The translations under genes were made by a program, and so were the position numbers. A stretch of 64,000 nucleotides of DNA from Haloarcula salinisoli. Its GTDB lineage: Archaea > Halobacteriota > Halobacteria > Halobacteriales > Haloarculaceae. The notes under the pieces are model-generated. The model was not told the origin of the DNA. It did no database searches and saw nothing but the letters and a program-made list of their open reading frames with translations. This document shows positions 25,037-34,711 of the stretch, piece by piece. The stretch is from assembly GCF_019599405.1 (NCBI RefSeq), contig NZ_RKLQ01000002.1:820052-884051 (forward strand). The letters are read 5' to 3'. The first letter of the stretch is position 1. Every line of letters begins with the position of its first letter.

Positions 25037-26119
25037 TTAGAACGGGACGTAGACGCCTCGCACGGTGACACCGGCGACCGTCAGCACGCCGATGAGAAGC
25101 GTGACTACGAGGAGCGCGAACGCTGGCGGGTCGACGTGCGTGTCCCCGTGTGCGTAGAAGACGCGCTGGCCGGCCTCACCGACCAGTGCGCCGAGGACGC
25201 CGAAGACACCGCCCAGGAGCAGCGCGACGAGCTGGGACGAGCCGGTCGGGTCAGCGACGAACGCCGCCGCACCAGCGCTGCCGTTCAGCGTTATGTGGTG
25301 GGTCACCGGAATCTTCTCGACGCCCAGGTTGAGGAAGGTCAGGGACGCCGCGGAGATACCGAAGCTCAGGAACATACTCCCCGTCGTGATGACGAGGAAG
25401 CCACCGAGCAGCCCACCGACGAGGCCGATCATGGTCACACCGCTCCACTTGTACTGGTGGGGGAGCCACGGTTCGACGGCCGGCCGCATCACCTCGCTCC
25501 CACCGTCAGCGGCGACTTCCTCGCCGTTCTCGAACGGCGTCATGTCGAAGTAGCCGCTGCCGCCGGGCGAGCCGAACAGCGAGTAGCCGAAGACGATGCG
25601 GTGGACGAGCGCGGAGGTGAAGACGGTAAAGGCGATGGTGTCGAACCCGACAATCGGGCTCACCAGACTGGCGGCCAGAGTGTTCAGTGTCGCGCCGAAC
25701 ACACCGAAGAGGCCACCGACGGCCAGGACGTCGGGACGCGTCCCGAGCGCGTAGGCGATGTCCTTACCGGGGTGGTAGCCACCGTCCTCCTGGGGCGGCA
25801 TGGCACCCTCTTTCTTCGCGGCGTAGGCGGCCGCGGCCGCACCGCCGGCGAAGGCGATGTGGGGGCCAAAGACCGGACCGAAGCCGACGAGCCCGGTCAG
25901 CCCGGACGCGCCGAGTTCGGCACCGGAGCCTGCGCCGGTGATGCCGATCGCGTTGGCCGCTTCGCCGGCGATAACGGCGAAGCCGGTGAAACAGAACGCC
26001 GGGAGCGCACCGATAGCGGCACCGAACGCACCGCCGGCGAACGCGGCGATGAGCCAGTAGGTAAACTCCACAGCGGTTCGACCGCCCAGCGCGTCGATCT
26101 GAAGGAGTACTGGATCCAT
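25037..26119 (-). CDS. Putative glycerol facilitator-like membrane protein
   Basis: 360 residues with about nine hydrophobic helices, many Gly/Ala-rich (GGAFGAAIGALPAFCFTGF, GFGPVFGPHIAFAGG). No aquaporin NPA motif and no ABC or MFS signature. It begins 3 nt after the stop of glpK copy 2, so both are one operon. From memory, proteins of this kind follow glpK in other haloarchaeal glycerol operons and have been proposed as glycerol uptake facilitators; this is inference from context. Two internal halves (before and after the loop near residue 195) may be related. Confidence 0.6.
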   Translation of the reverse strand: MDPVLLQIDALGGRTAVEFTYWLIAAFAGGAFGAAIGALPAFCFTGFAVIAGEAANAIGITGAGSGAELGASGLTGLVGFGPVFGPHIAFAGGAAAAAYAAKKEGAMPPQEDGGYHPGKDIAYALGTRPDVLAVGGLFGVFGATLNTLAASLVSPIVGFDTIAFTVFTSALVHRIVFGYSLFGSPGGSGYFDMTPFENGEEVAADGGSEVMRPAVEPWLPHQYKWSGVTMIGLVGGLLGGFLVITTGSMFLSFGISAASLTFLNLGVEKIPVTHHITLNGSAGAAAFVADPTGSSQLVALLLGGVFGVLGALVGEAGQRVFYAHGDTHVDPPAFALLVVTLLIGVLTVAGVTVRGVYVPF

Positions 26120-26122
26120 GTT

Positions 26123-27658
26123 TTATTCCTCCTGTGCCCAGTCGAGGGACTTCTCGACGGCGTCGTCCCAGCGACTGTATAGCTTGTCTGCTTCGTCTGC
26201 ACTCATCTCCGGTTCGAACTCCTGGTCGATCTGCCAGTTGTCCCGTAGCTCGTCGACGGTGTCCCAGTAGCCGACGGCGAGGCCGGCGGCGTAGGCGGAA
26301 CCGAGCGCCGTGGTCTCGTCGACCTCCGGACGCGCGATATCGGTGCCGATGATGTCAGCCTGGAGCTGACAGAGGAAGCTGTTCTTGACCGCGCCACCGT
26401 CGACACGGAGCGTCGTCGTCTCGACGCCCGAGTCGGCTTCCATCGCTTCCGCGACGTCGCGGGTCTGGTACGCGATGGATTCCAGCGTCGCACGGACGAT
26501 GTGTTCCTTGCGGGTGCCACGGGTCATCCCGACGATGGTCCCGCGGGCGCGCCCGTCCCAGTGGGGCGCGCCCAGGCCGGTGAAGGCCGGGACCATGTAG
26601 ACGCCGTCGGTCGAGTCGACCGAGCTCGCGAGCTCGGCGGTCTGGGCGGCGTTGTTGATGAGGTCGACGTCCTCGAGCCACTCGATGGCAGCGCCGGTGA
26701 TGAATATCGCCCCTTCCAGCGCGTACTGGACCGGCTCACCGGACATCTGGAAGCCGATGGTTGTCAGCAGACCGTGGTCTGATTCGACCGCCTCGTTGCC
26801 GGTGTTCATCAGGTAGAACGACCCAGTGCCGTAGGTGTTCTTCGCGTCGCCGGCGTCGAAACAGGTCTGGCCGAACATCGCGGCCTGCTGGTCACCCAGC
26901 GCACCGGCGACGGGAACTTCGGCACCGAGGAAGCCGTCGGCGTCGGTGTGGCCATAGAGGTTCTCGTCCGACGACGGTCGAACTTCCGGCACCATCGATT
27001 TGGGCACGTTGAACTCCTTGAGGAGTTCGTCGTCCCACTCCAGCTCGCGGACGTTGTACAGCATCGTCCGCGACGCGTTGGAGACGTCCGTGATGTGGTT
27101 GCCGGTGAGGTTGTATATCATCCACGTGTCGATAGTCCCCATCAGCAGCTCGCCGTTCTCGGCCCGGTCGCGGACGTCCTCGCCGCGGGAGGCGTCCATC
27201 TTCAGCGGCTCTGCGTTGTCGAGAATCCACTCGGTCTTGGTCGCCGAGAAGTACGCGTCACACTCCAGTCCGGTCTTCTCGCGGATCCACTCGACCTTGC
27301 CCTCGTCCTGAATCTCCTCGACCCGGTCCGTCGTCCGACGGTCCTGCCAGACCAGGGCGTTGTGGACTGGCTTGCCGGTCTCGGCGTCCCAGACGATAGT
27401 CGTCTCACGCTGGTTCGTAATGCCGAGCGCCGCCAGCTGCTCGGCGTCGAGGTCGCTCTGGGAGAGGCCCCGCTGAACGACTTCTTTGGTGTTCTCCCAG
27501 ATCTCCATCGGGTCGTGCTCGACCCAGCCTGGCTCCGGGTAAATCTGTTCGTGCTTCTCGTAGGCGTTGGCGACGACCTGACCAGCGTGGTCGAACACCA
27601 TGAACCGCGTGCCCGTGGTCCCCTGGTCGATCGCGCCAACGTATGTGTCTGCTGTCAT
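26123..27658 (-). CDS. glpK: Glycerol kinase, copy 2
   Basis: 511 residues from ATG 27658 (MTADTYVGAIDQGTTGTRFM). Contains the same FGGY motifs as copy 1: N-terminal DQGTTGTR, central GDQQAAMFGQTCFDAGDAKNTYG and C-terminal GGAVKNSFLCQLQADI. It starts an operon with the putative facilitator. Its promoter differs from copy 1 by 23 extra nucleotides that hold two TetR-like palindromes, suggesting that this copy is inducible and copy 1 is controlled otherwise. Confidence 0.95.
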   Translation of the reverse strand: MTADTYVGAIDQGTTGTRFMVFDHAGQVVANAYEKHEQIYPEPGWVEHDPMEIWENTKEVVQRGLSQSDLDAEQLAALGITNQRETTIVWDAETGKPVHNALVWQDRRTTDRVEEIQDEGKVEWIREKTGLECDAYFSATKTEWILDNAEPLKMDASRGEDVRDRAENGELLMGTIDTWMIYNLTGNHITDVSNASRTMLYNVRELEWDDELLKEFNVPKSMVPEVRPSSDENLYGHTDADGFLGAEVPVAGALGDQQAAMFGQTCFDAGDAKNTYGTGSFYLMNTGNEAVESDHGLLTTIGFQMSGEPVQYALEGAIFITGAAIEWLEDVDLINNAAQTAELASSVDSTDGVYMVPAFTGLGAPHWDGRARGTIVGMTRGTRKEHIVRATLESIAYQTRDVAEAMEADSGVETTTLRVDGGAVKNSFLCQLQADIIGTDIARPEVDETTALGSAYAAGLAVGYWDTVDELRDNWQIDQEFEPEMSADEADKLYSRWDDAVEKSLDWAQEE

Positions 27659-27964
27659 TGTGTCTTCGACTCCCCGTAGCCGAACGTTCGTTCGGCCACG
27701 TAGACGAACGAACGTTCGTTTATCATATTAAAGTTAGGGTAGAATCGAATTGATACCAGCCTCAGGGCCATCACGGGGACGGCAGCCGGCAGGACCGCTG
27801 CAACGCGAGTCGTCGGCAGGTGAAAATCACAAGGCTAATTAACGAATTGTGTCTCAGTTACACCTGACTGAGTATGCGCTCAAAACCGGAGCGCCGATAC
27901 ACCACGGGGGTGTGGTCGGTCGCTGCGGAGCTGAAAACCCCCGAAAACGCCCTACCCGCCATCA
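27659..27964. promoter_or_regulatory. glpK copy 2 promoter with two TetR-like operators; CARDB gene upstream
   Basis: Minus-strand core CCTAACTTTAATATG is at 27724-27738. Downstream of it on that strand are a perfect palindrome AACGAACGTTCGTT (27707-27720) and CGAACGTTCG (27681-27690) flanked by GCCGAA...TTCGGC; their centres are 28 bp apart. Operators between TATA and start are expected for repression. The remaining 220 nt to 27964 hold CTAATTAACG at about 27836, a TATA-like element, and an inverted repeat CTCAG...CTGAG at 27853-27872; the CARDB gene presumably starts from here. Confidence 0.7.
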
Positions 27965-29548
27965 ATGCATAAACGCACCATCCCTCTGTTGCTGGCCATC
28001 GCCGCGCTCGTGATAGCTACCGGAACCGCTGCCGCCGCCGTCAGAGGCAGTCCCGATATCACCGCCTCGCTTCAGGACGACACCGTCGCCGCCGGCGATG
28101 AGACGACACTCGAGGTCGTGCTCGTCAACAGCGGCGACATCGACTTCAGCAGCGGGCAGAACCCTCCGAACAGCGAAGTGACGACCGCCCGCGGGCTGAC
28201 CGTCGAGATGGAAGATAGCAGTGCCCCGATATCCATCACCACCGGCACCCGGTCGCTTGGCTCGCTTGGGACCGATGCCCCGACCACAGCCGCCTTCGAT
28301 ATTAGCGTCGACGAAGACGCCGAACCCGGCACGTACCGCGTCCCGGTGGAGCTAAGCTACAGATACTACGACTCCATCGCCGACAGCGGCGCGCGAAGTG
28401 AGAGCAGTGTCACGCGGACCCGAACTGTCACCGTCACCGTCAGCGACGACGCCACCTTCGACGTGACGAACGTCGACTCCAACGCACAGGTCGGCTCCAC
28501 TGGCACCGTCGCCGTCACCGTCGAGAACACCGGCCAGACGGCCGCGAACAACAGCGACGTCACGCTGACGAGCCAGAACGGGGACCTGACCTTCGGCGAG
28601 CGAACCGAGAGCACTCGCTCGGTCGACTCGTGGGCGCCGGGCGAGAGCCGGACGTTCCGGTACGACGTCACCGCGACCGACGACGCCCAGGTGGACTCGT
28701 ATCCCTTCCAGCTCAACGTCGCGTTCGACGACCCCGACGGCGTCCGCAAGGAGTCTACCGGCACCTCGGTGAGCGTCACGCCTGACCCCGAACAGACGTT
28801 CACGCTCTCGGACGTCGAGAGCACGCTCAGAGCCGGCGAAGAGGGAACTATCACCGCGACAGTGACCAACGACGGCCCGCGCGACGTCGACAACGTCGTC
28901 ATCAACTGGGCGAGCGACAAGAACGACCTCTCGCCACAGGAGACCCAGGAGGCGGTCGGGAACCTGGCGTCCGGCGACTCGACCGAGGTGACGTTCACCG
29001 TCGATGCGACCGATAGCGCCCAGGCGGGGTCGAAGCAGTTCGACTTCGTCGCGAGCTACCGCAACACCGACGGCGACCGCGAGGAGAGCGACACCCTCGA
29101 AGCCCAGGCAGCGGTCGCGCCCAGTCAGGACGAGTTCAGCATCGAATCGGCCAACACCTCCATCGGCGTCGGCCAGTCCGGCAACATCGAGGTCACGGTG
29201 ACGAACACGCGCAACCAGACCTTCTCGGACATCACGGCGAAGCTGTTTACCTCCTCGCCCATCAACGCCGACGACGATGAGTCCTACATCGATTCGCTCG
29301 CGCCCGGCGAGTCCAAGACCATCACCTTCAGCGTCAGTGCCGATGGCAGCGCCCTCCAGAAGGCCTACCCCGTCTCGATTGACTTCCGCTACGAGGAGCC
29401 CGACGGCGACTCGTCCATCTCCGACACCTACCGGGTCCCCATCGAAGTCACCGACCCGAACGGTGGCGGCGGGCTGCCCCTGACGGCCATCGGCGGCGTC
29501 GCGCTGGTCCTGGTACTGGCTGTCGGCGGATACATGCGGTTCCGATAG
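27965..29548 (+). CDS. CARDB-repeat surface protein partner of RND exporters
   Basis: 527 residues. An N-terminal signal peptide (TIPLLLAIAALVIATGTAAAA) is followed by four repeated Ig-like CARDB/NEW3 domains of about 110 residues, each with a pattern such as VGSTGTVAVTVENTGQTAANN or VGQSGNIEVTVTNTRNQTFSD, and a C-terminal membrane helix (LPLTAIGGVALVLVLAVGGYMRFR). It is anchored outside the cell. The next gene begins 7 nt after its stop: COG1361-type proteins next to MMPL/RND transporters are a recurrent haloarchaeal pairing, so it probably serves export. Confidence 0.85.
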   Translation: MHKRTIPLLLAIAALVIATGTAAAAVRGSPDITASLQDDTVAAGDETTLEVVLVNSGDIDFSSGQNPPNSEVTTARGLTVEMEDSSAPISITTGTRSLGSLGTDAPTTAAFDISVDEDAEPGTYRVPVELSYRYYDSIADSGARSESSVTRTRTVTVTVSDDATFDVTNVDSNAQVGSTGTVAVTVENTGQTAANNSDVTLTSQNGDLTFGERTESTRSVDSWAPGESRTFRYDVTATDDAQVDSYPFQLNVAFDDPDGVRKESTGTSVSVTPDPEQTFTLSDVESTLRAGEEGTITATVTNDGPRDVDNVVINWASDKNDLSPQETQEAVGNLASGDSTEVTFTVDATDSAQAGSKQFDFVASYRNTDGDREESDTLEAQAAVAPSQDEFSIESANTSIGVGQSGNIEVTVTNTRNQTFSDITAKLFTSSPINADDDESYIDSLAPGESKTITFSVSADGSALQKAYPVSIDFRYEEPDGDSSISDTYRVPIEVTDPNGGGGLPLTAIGGVALVLVLAVGGYMRFR

Positions 29549-29554
29549 TCACGG

Positions 29555-32038
29555 ATGGGTCACCAGCGCTACATCGACTGGGTGAACGAGCGTATCACCG
29601 CGAACCCAGGTCGCATCGTCCTGCTGTTTCTGGTCGTCACGGTCGCCTTCGCCAGCGGGCTGGGCGCGATAGAGACCGAAGCGGGCCAGGAGCAGTTCAT
29701 CGAGGACCTGGAGTCCTACGAGACGTTCCAGGATATCCAGCGGGACTTCGGTGCCTCCTTCGGCGAGTCGACGACCACCACGACGCTGCTGCAGAAGGAC
29801 GACAACGCGCTGTCGAAACAGTCGCTACTCCGGTCCTTGCGGGCACAGGAACGCATCGCCGACAGCGACGAGATGCGCGTCGGCGATACGAGTTCGCCGG
29901 CCCGGCAGGTCGCACGCACCCTCGATTCCAACGCCACGACGCTCGAAGCGCAGATAGACGTCCTCGAGGGCGCGACCGAACGCGAGATAGACCAGGCCGT
30001 CCGGACGACCGCGGAGACGAACCCCACGTTCACGTCGTCGGTCAGCGAGGATTTCAACCGGGAGGCAGCGTCGGCCTCGGTGACCGAATCCACTGTCACA
30101 CACGACGCCGCCGACATCGACAACCGAGAGGAGCGAGTCAGGGACATCGTCGGCACCGTCGGCGGTGATATCCGCGTGCTCGGGGAGGTCCCCAACAACA
30201 TCGCGACGTCGCTCGGCATCGTGCTCCCGGCGGCCTTTGTTCTCATCGTGACGTTCCTGGTCGTGGCCTACCGGGACCTCGTGGACCTCCTGCTGGGTAT
30301 CGGTGCTATCGTGATGGCGCTCATCTGGACCTTCGGGTTCATCGGACTGGCTGACATCCCGTTCAATCCCCTGCTGATATCCGTGCCGCCGCTGCTGATA
30401 GCCGTGGGTATCGACTTCGGTATCCACGTCATCAACCGCTACCGCGAGGAGCGCGAGACGGGCAGTGACATCGGCGCGGCGATGGGCGTGACGAACAGAC
30501 AGGTGCTGGTCGCCTTCTTCATCGTCACCGGGACGACGGTCATCGGCTTCCTCTCGAACCTCGTCAGCGCGTTCCCGCCCAACCGCGACTTCGGCCTCGT
30601 CGCCGCCATCGGCATCGTCTTTACGTTCCTCATCTTCGGCATCTTCCTGCCGGCCGCAAAGGTGTACGTCGACCGCCTGAGCGAGCGGTACCCCATCCCC
30701 GTCTTCAGCCAGTCCCCGGTCAGCTCCGAGGAGTCCGTCGTCGGCCGGCTGCTTTCTGGCGGCGTCACCGTTGCCCAGCGCGCCCCGGTCATCTTCCTGA
30801 TCGTCGCGCTGGTGGCCACGACCGTCGCGGGCGGGTACGCCACCGGCGTCAGCACCGAGTTCGACAGCGAGGACTTCCGCCCCGCGGAGGAGCCCCCCGA
30901 CTTCCTCCAGTATCTGGGCCCGCTCGCGCCGCCCGAAGAGTTCCAGTCCGTCAAGAACCGGAACCTCCGTGACCGTCATTTCGACCAGGAGGAACAGGTG
31001 ATCGTCTACGTCGAGGGGAACATGCGCCGTGACAGCGCCCTCGAGTCACTCCACCGCGCCAGCCAGAACCCGCCCGAGACAATCGACGGCGAGGGGCGGG
31101 AGGCGGAGGTGACGAGCCTCGTGACGGTGATACGCGACCGCGCCGAACGTGACCCGCAGTTCCGGGCGCTCGTTTCCCGCAACGACCGCAACGACAACGG
31201 GATTCCGGACGACAATCTCCCCGTCATCTACGACGCGTTGGCTGCGGACAGCCCCGGCCAGCTGGAGCAGTTCCTCAGCGAGGACCGCCGGAGCACGCAG
31301 GTCATCTACACGGCCGACGGCACCGCGACGAACGCCCAGATAGCGGGGGCCGGTGACCAGGTCGCCGCCGACTACCAGGCCGACGCCTCGCCGACCGGCA
31401 TCGCCATCGTCTTCAAGGATGCTGGGGCGCTCATCCTCGATACGGTCCTCCAGAGCTTGCTGATAACGCTCGTCGGGTCGTCGCTGTTCCTGGTGGGCAT
31501 CTACTGGCTGCTCGAAGGGAAGCCGAGCCTCGGTGTCGTGAACGTCATCCCCATCCTGATGGCCGTCGTCGCCATCGTCGCGACGATGCGGTACCTGGGC
31601 ATCGATTTCAACGCCCTCAACGGCGGTATCCTCGCCATCACCGTCGGCCTGGGGACCGACTACGCCGTCCACATCGTTCACCGCTTTGCCGACGAGCGCG
31701 AAGAGCGGGCGCTGGAACCCGCACTGCGCCGGACCGTGGTCGGCACCGGCGGCGCGCTGACCGGGAGTATGCTCACGACAGTCGGCGGCATCGGGGTGCT
31801 GGTGCTCGCGCTGAATCCGATTCTCGGGGCCTTCGGGCTACTGACGGCGCTGTCGGTCATCTACGCATACCTGGCGTCGATGTTCATCCTCCCGTCGGTG
31901 CTGGTCATCTGGGACCGTCTCCAGCGGTACGACGGCTCCAGCGGGACCGTCGCCGACTCCATCTTCCCGTGGACCGACGAGCCGGGCGTGACCACGGACC
32001 AGGGGCTCAGGACTGCAGCGCCGGAGCACGACGAGTGA
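29555..32038 (+). CDS. RND/MMPL-family exporter, copy 1
   Basis: 827 residues. First helix at residues 20-42, a long external loop, then a block of helices with sterol-sensing-like residues (VPPLLIAVGIDFGIHVINRYREERE near 280), a second external loop, and a second block with GLGTDYAVHIVHRFADEREE near 705. The aspartates in GIDFGIH and GTDYAVH fit proton-relay positions. Substrate unknown; MMPL members export lipids or hydrophobic compounds. It overlaps nothing but sits 7 nt after the CARDB gene and directly before a paralogue. Confidence 0.9.
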   Translation: MGHQRYIDWVNERITANPGRIVLLFLVVTVAFASGLGAIETEAGQEQFIEDLESYETFQDIQRDFGASFGESTTTTTLLQKDDNALSKQSLLRSLRAQERIADSDEMRVGDTSSPARQVARTLDSNATTLEAQIDVLEGATEREIDQAVRTTAETNPTFTSSVSEDFNREAASASVTESTVTHDAADIDNREERVRDIVGTVGGDIRVLGEVPNNIATSLGIVLPAAFVLIVTFLVVAYRDLVDLLLGIGAIVMALIWTFGFIGLADIPFNPLLISVPPLLIAVGIDFGIHVINRYREERETGSDIGAAMGVTNRQVLVAFFIVTGTTVIGFLSNLVSAFPPNRDFGLVAAIGIVFTFLIFGIFLPAAKVYVDRLSERYPIPVFSQSPVSSEESVVGRLLSGGVTVAQRAPVIFLIVALVATTVAGGYATGVSTEFDSEDFRPAEEPPDFLQYLGPLAPPEEFQSVKNRNLRDRHFDQEEQVIVYVEGNMRRDSALESLHRASQNPPETIDGEGREAEVTSLVTVIRDRAERDPQFRALVSRNDRNDNGIPDDNLPVIYDALAADSPGQLEQFLSEDRRSTQVIYTADGTATNAQIAGAGDQVAADYQADASPTGIAIVFKDAGALILDTVLQSLLITLVGSSLFLVGIYWLLEGKPSLGVVNVIPILMAVVAIVATMRYLGIDFNALNGGILAITVGLGTDYAVHIVHRFADEREERALEPALRRTVVGTGGALTGSMLTTVGGIGVLVLALNPILGAFGLLTALSVIYAYLASMFILPSVLVIWDRLQRYDGSSGTVADSIFPWTDEPGVTTDQGLRTAAPEHDE

Positions 32039-32054
32039 CCGGCGTGATGAAGCG

Positions 32055-32060
32055 TTTATC
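32055..32060 (+). promoter_or_regulatory. Possible TATA box before the second RND gene
   Basis: TTTATC at 32055-32060 lies about 76 nt before ATG 32136 and just after the stop of the first RND gene (32038). It could give the second copy its own mRNA with a leader of roughly 50 nt; equally the operon may read through. Confidence 0.4.
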
Positions 32061-32135
32061 CAGTTGCGGTCCCTACGTGTCGACTACCGACTGGCCGCCG
32101 GCCGACCGCCGCGCGGCCCGGAGCGCACCGACCCG

Positions 32136-34640
32136 ATGAACTACCAGCGCTACATCGACTGGGCCGACGACCGCATCGTCGAGGACTCCCGCAAGGTAAT
32201 CCTGGCCTTTCTCGTCGTGACGGTGCTCTTTGGCGCCGGACTGGGTAACATCTCGACGAACGCCGGCACCCAGCAGTTCACGACCGGACTGCCGGCCGAG
32301 GAGGCCTTCGAAGAGGTCAACACGAAGTTCTCGCCGGCGTTCTCGGCAGATACCGGGAGCACACAGCTCATCCAGTCGGAGACGAACGTCCTCGCCAAAC
32401 CCGCGATGTTGCGGATGCTCCGGACCCAGGAGTCCCTGGAGCAAAACGACGACCTCCGGGTGACCTCGACGTCGTCCGCGGCCGCGATCGTCGCCCGCGA
32501 ACTGAACCCGTCGGCGACGACGACCGAGGCCCAGATTCGGACGCTCGAACGGTCGACCGACAGCGAAATCGACGCCGCCGTTCGTAATGTCGCCGACAAC
32601 CCGCAGTTCACGGGCCTGCTCAGCAACGACTTCAACCGCAAGTCCGCCGCCGCGTCGGCCACCATCGGCGTCGTCACCCACGAGCTGCCGGCCGGGCTCT
32701 CGTCTGGGTCGGGCCAGGGCGGGGATAGCCCCCTGACCGACATCCAGCGACAGACCGAGTTCACCGTCGACACGACGGGGGCGGGGTCGTTAACCGTCTT
32801 CGGCGCGGGCATCCTCGCCGAGGAGTTCTCCAACGTCGTCGCCGACTCCCTGATTCTGACGGTGCCCGCGGCGCTCATCTTCATCCTCCTCTTTCTCTCT
32901 ATCGCCTATCGGGACCTCGCCGACATGGCGCTGGGCCTGGGCGCCCTGTTCATGGCCATCGTCTGGACCTTTGGGTTCATGGGGCTTGCCGGCATCCCCT
33001 TCTCGCAGATGCTCATCGCGGTGCCGCCGCTCCTGCTCGCGGTCGGCATCGACTTCGGCATCCACGCGGTCAACCGCTACCGCGAGGAACGCGAGAACGG
33101 GACTGATATCGGCCGGTCGATGCGTATCACGACCGACCAGCTGCTGGTCGCCTTTGGCATCGTCACCGGGACGACGGTCATCGGCTTCCTCTCGAATCTC
33201 TCCAGTGACCTCCCGCCCATCCAGGACTTTGGCTACGTTGCCGCCGTCGGCATCGTCTTTACCTTCCTCATCTTCGGCGTCTTCCTCCCCGCCGCGAAGG
33301 TCGAACTGGACCGCCTGCGCGAGCGCTACCCCATCCCCACGTTCAGCCAGCGGCCGCTGGGCTCGGAGGGGTCGCGACTCGGTGGCGTGTTGCGGGGCGG
33401 CGTCGTCATCGCCGAGCGCGCCCCCGTTGTCTTCCTGCTGGTGATACTCGTCGTCACCGGCGGGGCCGGGATGTACGCGACCGGCATCTCGACCTCGTTC
33501 TCCCAGGACGACTTCCTCCCGCCCGAGGACAACCCCGACTGGATAGAGTCACTGCCCGAGCCTTTCGCCCCGAACGACTACACCGTCACCGAGACGACGA
33601 ACTTCCTGGACGAGAAATTCACCTCGAGCCAGGGCGGTGACGTGACGATATACGTCGAGGGGCCGATGCGGAGCGACGACGCCCTCGAACAGATACATCG
33701 GGCGGGCGAGGACCCGCCCGACTCGTTCGTCCGCGAAGACGGCCGCGCCGACTCGACCTCCATCGTCACTGTCATCATGGACCGCGCGGAACGGGACCCC
33801 GATTTCCGGGCGCTCGTTTCCCGCAACGACCACAACGACAACGGCGTCCCGGACGACAACTTAGAGGAGATATACGAGTATCTCCTGTCCTCGTCGTCGC
33901 GGTCGCAGGCGCTCAACTACATCACCGAGGACTACCGGGCGACCCGGATTACCTACCAGGTCGAAGGCGACGCCAGCGACAGTGCGGTGACCGAGGACGC
34001 CCAGACGGTCGCCGACGAGTTCCGGTTCGAGGCGACGGCGACGGGTGGCACCGTCGTCTTCCAGGCCGTCTCCGACGTCATCTTCGAGTCCGCCATCGTC
34101 TCGCTGGCCATCGCGCTTTCCGGGACCGCCATCTTCCTCGTGTTCATCTACTGGGTCATCGAGGGCCGCCCCTCGCTCGGTATCGTCAACGTCGTGCCGG
34201 TCATCGTCACTGTGGCCCTGCTGGCCGGGACCATGCGCTATCTGGGTATCCCGCTGAACGCCATCACGGGGACGATGCTGGCGTTGACTATCGGCCTTGG
34301 CGTGGACTACTCTGTCCACGTCGTCCATCGCTTCGCCGACGAGTACCACACGGCCGACCTCGTGACCGCGCTCGACCGCACGGTGCGTGGCACCGGCGGT
34401 GCGCTGTTTGGCAGCATGCTCACCACCGTCTTCGGCATCGGCGTTCTCGCGCTCGCCGTCTTCCCCGCTATCGGCCAGTTCGGCATCCTGACGGCGCTCT
34501 CTATCGTCTATGCCTTCCTCACCTCCCTGCTGGTCCTCCCGTCGGTGCTGGTCGTCTGGTCCCGTGTGACGAACGTCTGGCCCGGCGATTTCCGGAGCCT
34601 CAGCCGCCGCCGATCGGTTCTCCCGGGCGACGACGATTAA
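32136..34640 (+). CDS. RND/MMPL-family exporter, copy 2
   Basis: 834 residues from ATG 32136 (MNYQRYIDWADDRIVED); the frame is open to 32064 but that stretch does not match copy 1. It matches copy 1 throughout: AVPPLLLAVGIDFGIHAVNRYREEREN near residue 300 and GLGVDYSVHVVHRFADEYHT near 720, and both share RNDxNDNGxPDDNL in the second external loop. A tandem duplication with later divergence in the external loops; the two may form a heteromer or handle different substrates. Confidence 0.9.
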   Translation: MNYQRYIDWADDRIVEDSRKVILAFLVVTVLFGAGLGNISTNAGTQQFTTGLPAEEAFEEVNTKFSPAFSADTGSTQLIQSETNVLAKPAMLRMLRTQESLEQNDDLRVTSTSSAAAIVARELNPSATTTEAQIRTLERSTDSEIDAAVRNVADNPQFTGLLSNDFNRKSAAASATIGVVTHELPAGLSSGSGQGGDSPLTDIQRQTEFTVDTTGAGSLTVFGAGILAEEFSNVVADSLILTVPAALIFILLFLSIAYRDLADMALGLGALFMAIVWTFGFMGLAGIPFSQMLIAVPPLLLAVGIDFGIHAVNRYREERENGTDIGRSMRITTDQLLVAFGIVTGTTVIGFLSNLSSDLPPIQDFGYVAAVGIVFTFLIFGVFLPAAKVELDRLRERYPIPTFSQRPLGSEGSRLGGVLRGGVVIAERAPVVFLLVILVVTGGAGMYATGISTSFSQDDFLPPEDNPDWIESLPEPFAPNDYTVTETTNFLDEKFTSSQGGDVTIYVEGPMRSDDALEQIHRAGEDPPDSFVREDGRADSTSIVTVIMDRAERDPDFRALVSRNDHNDNGVPDDNLEEIYEYLLSSSSRSQALNYITEDYRATRITYQVEGDASDSAVTEDAQTVADEFRFEATATGGTVVFQAVSDVIFESAIVSLAIALSGTAIFLVFIYWVIEGRPSLGIVNVVPVIVTVALLAGTMRYLGIPLNAITGTMLALTIGLGVDYSVHVVHRFADEYHTADLVTALDRTVRGTGGALFGSMLTTVFGIGVLALAVFPAIGQFGILTALSIVYAFLTSLLVLPSVLVVWSRVTNVWPGDFRSLSRRRSVLPGDDD

Positions 34641-34681
34641 GGGTGAGCGGTCGTGCTCGAACCGGACACGCCGCGGGTGCC

Positions 34682-34687
34682 TTTATC
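34682..34687 (+). promoter_or_regulatory. TATA box before the disulfide oxidoreductase gene
   Basis: TTTATC at 34682-34687 lies 25-30 nt before ATG 34712, fitting leaderless initiation. Confidence 0.5.
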
Positions 34688-34711
34688 AGACCGGATAGCT
34701 AGTGGCCAGGT

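Noticed and set aside
25037-26119. Aquaporin-type glycerol facilitator
   Set aside because: No NPA motifs and too many helices; the facilitator role is only contextual.
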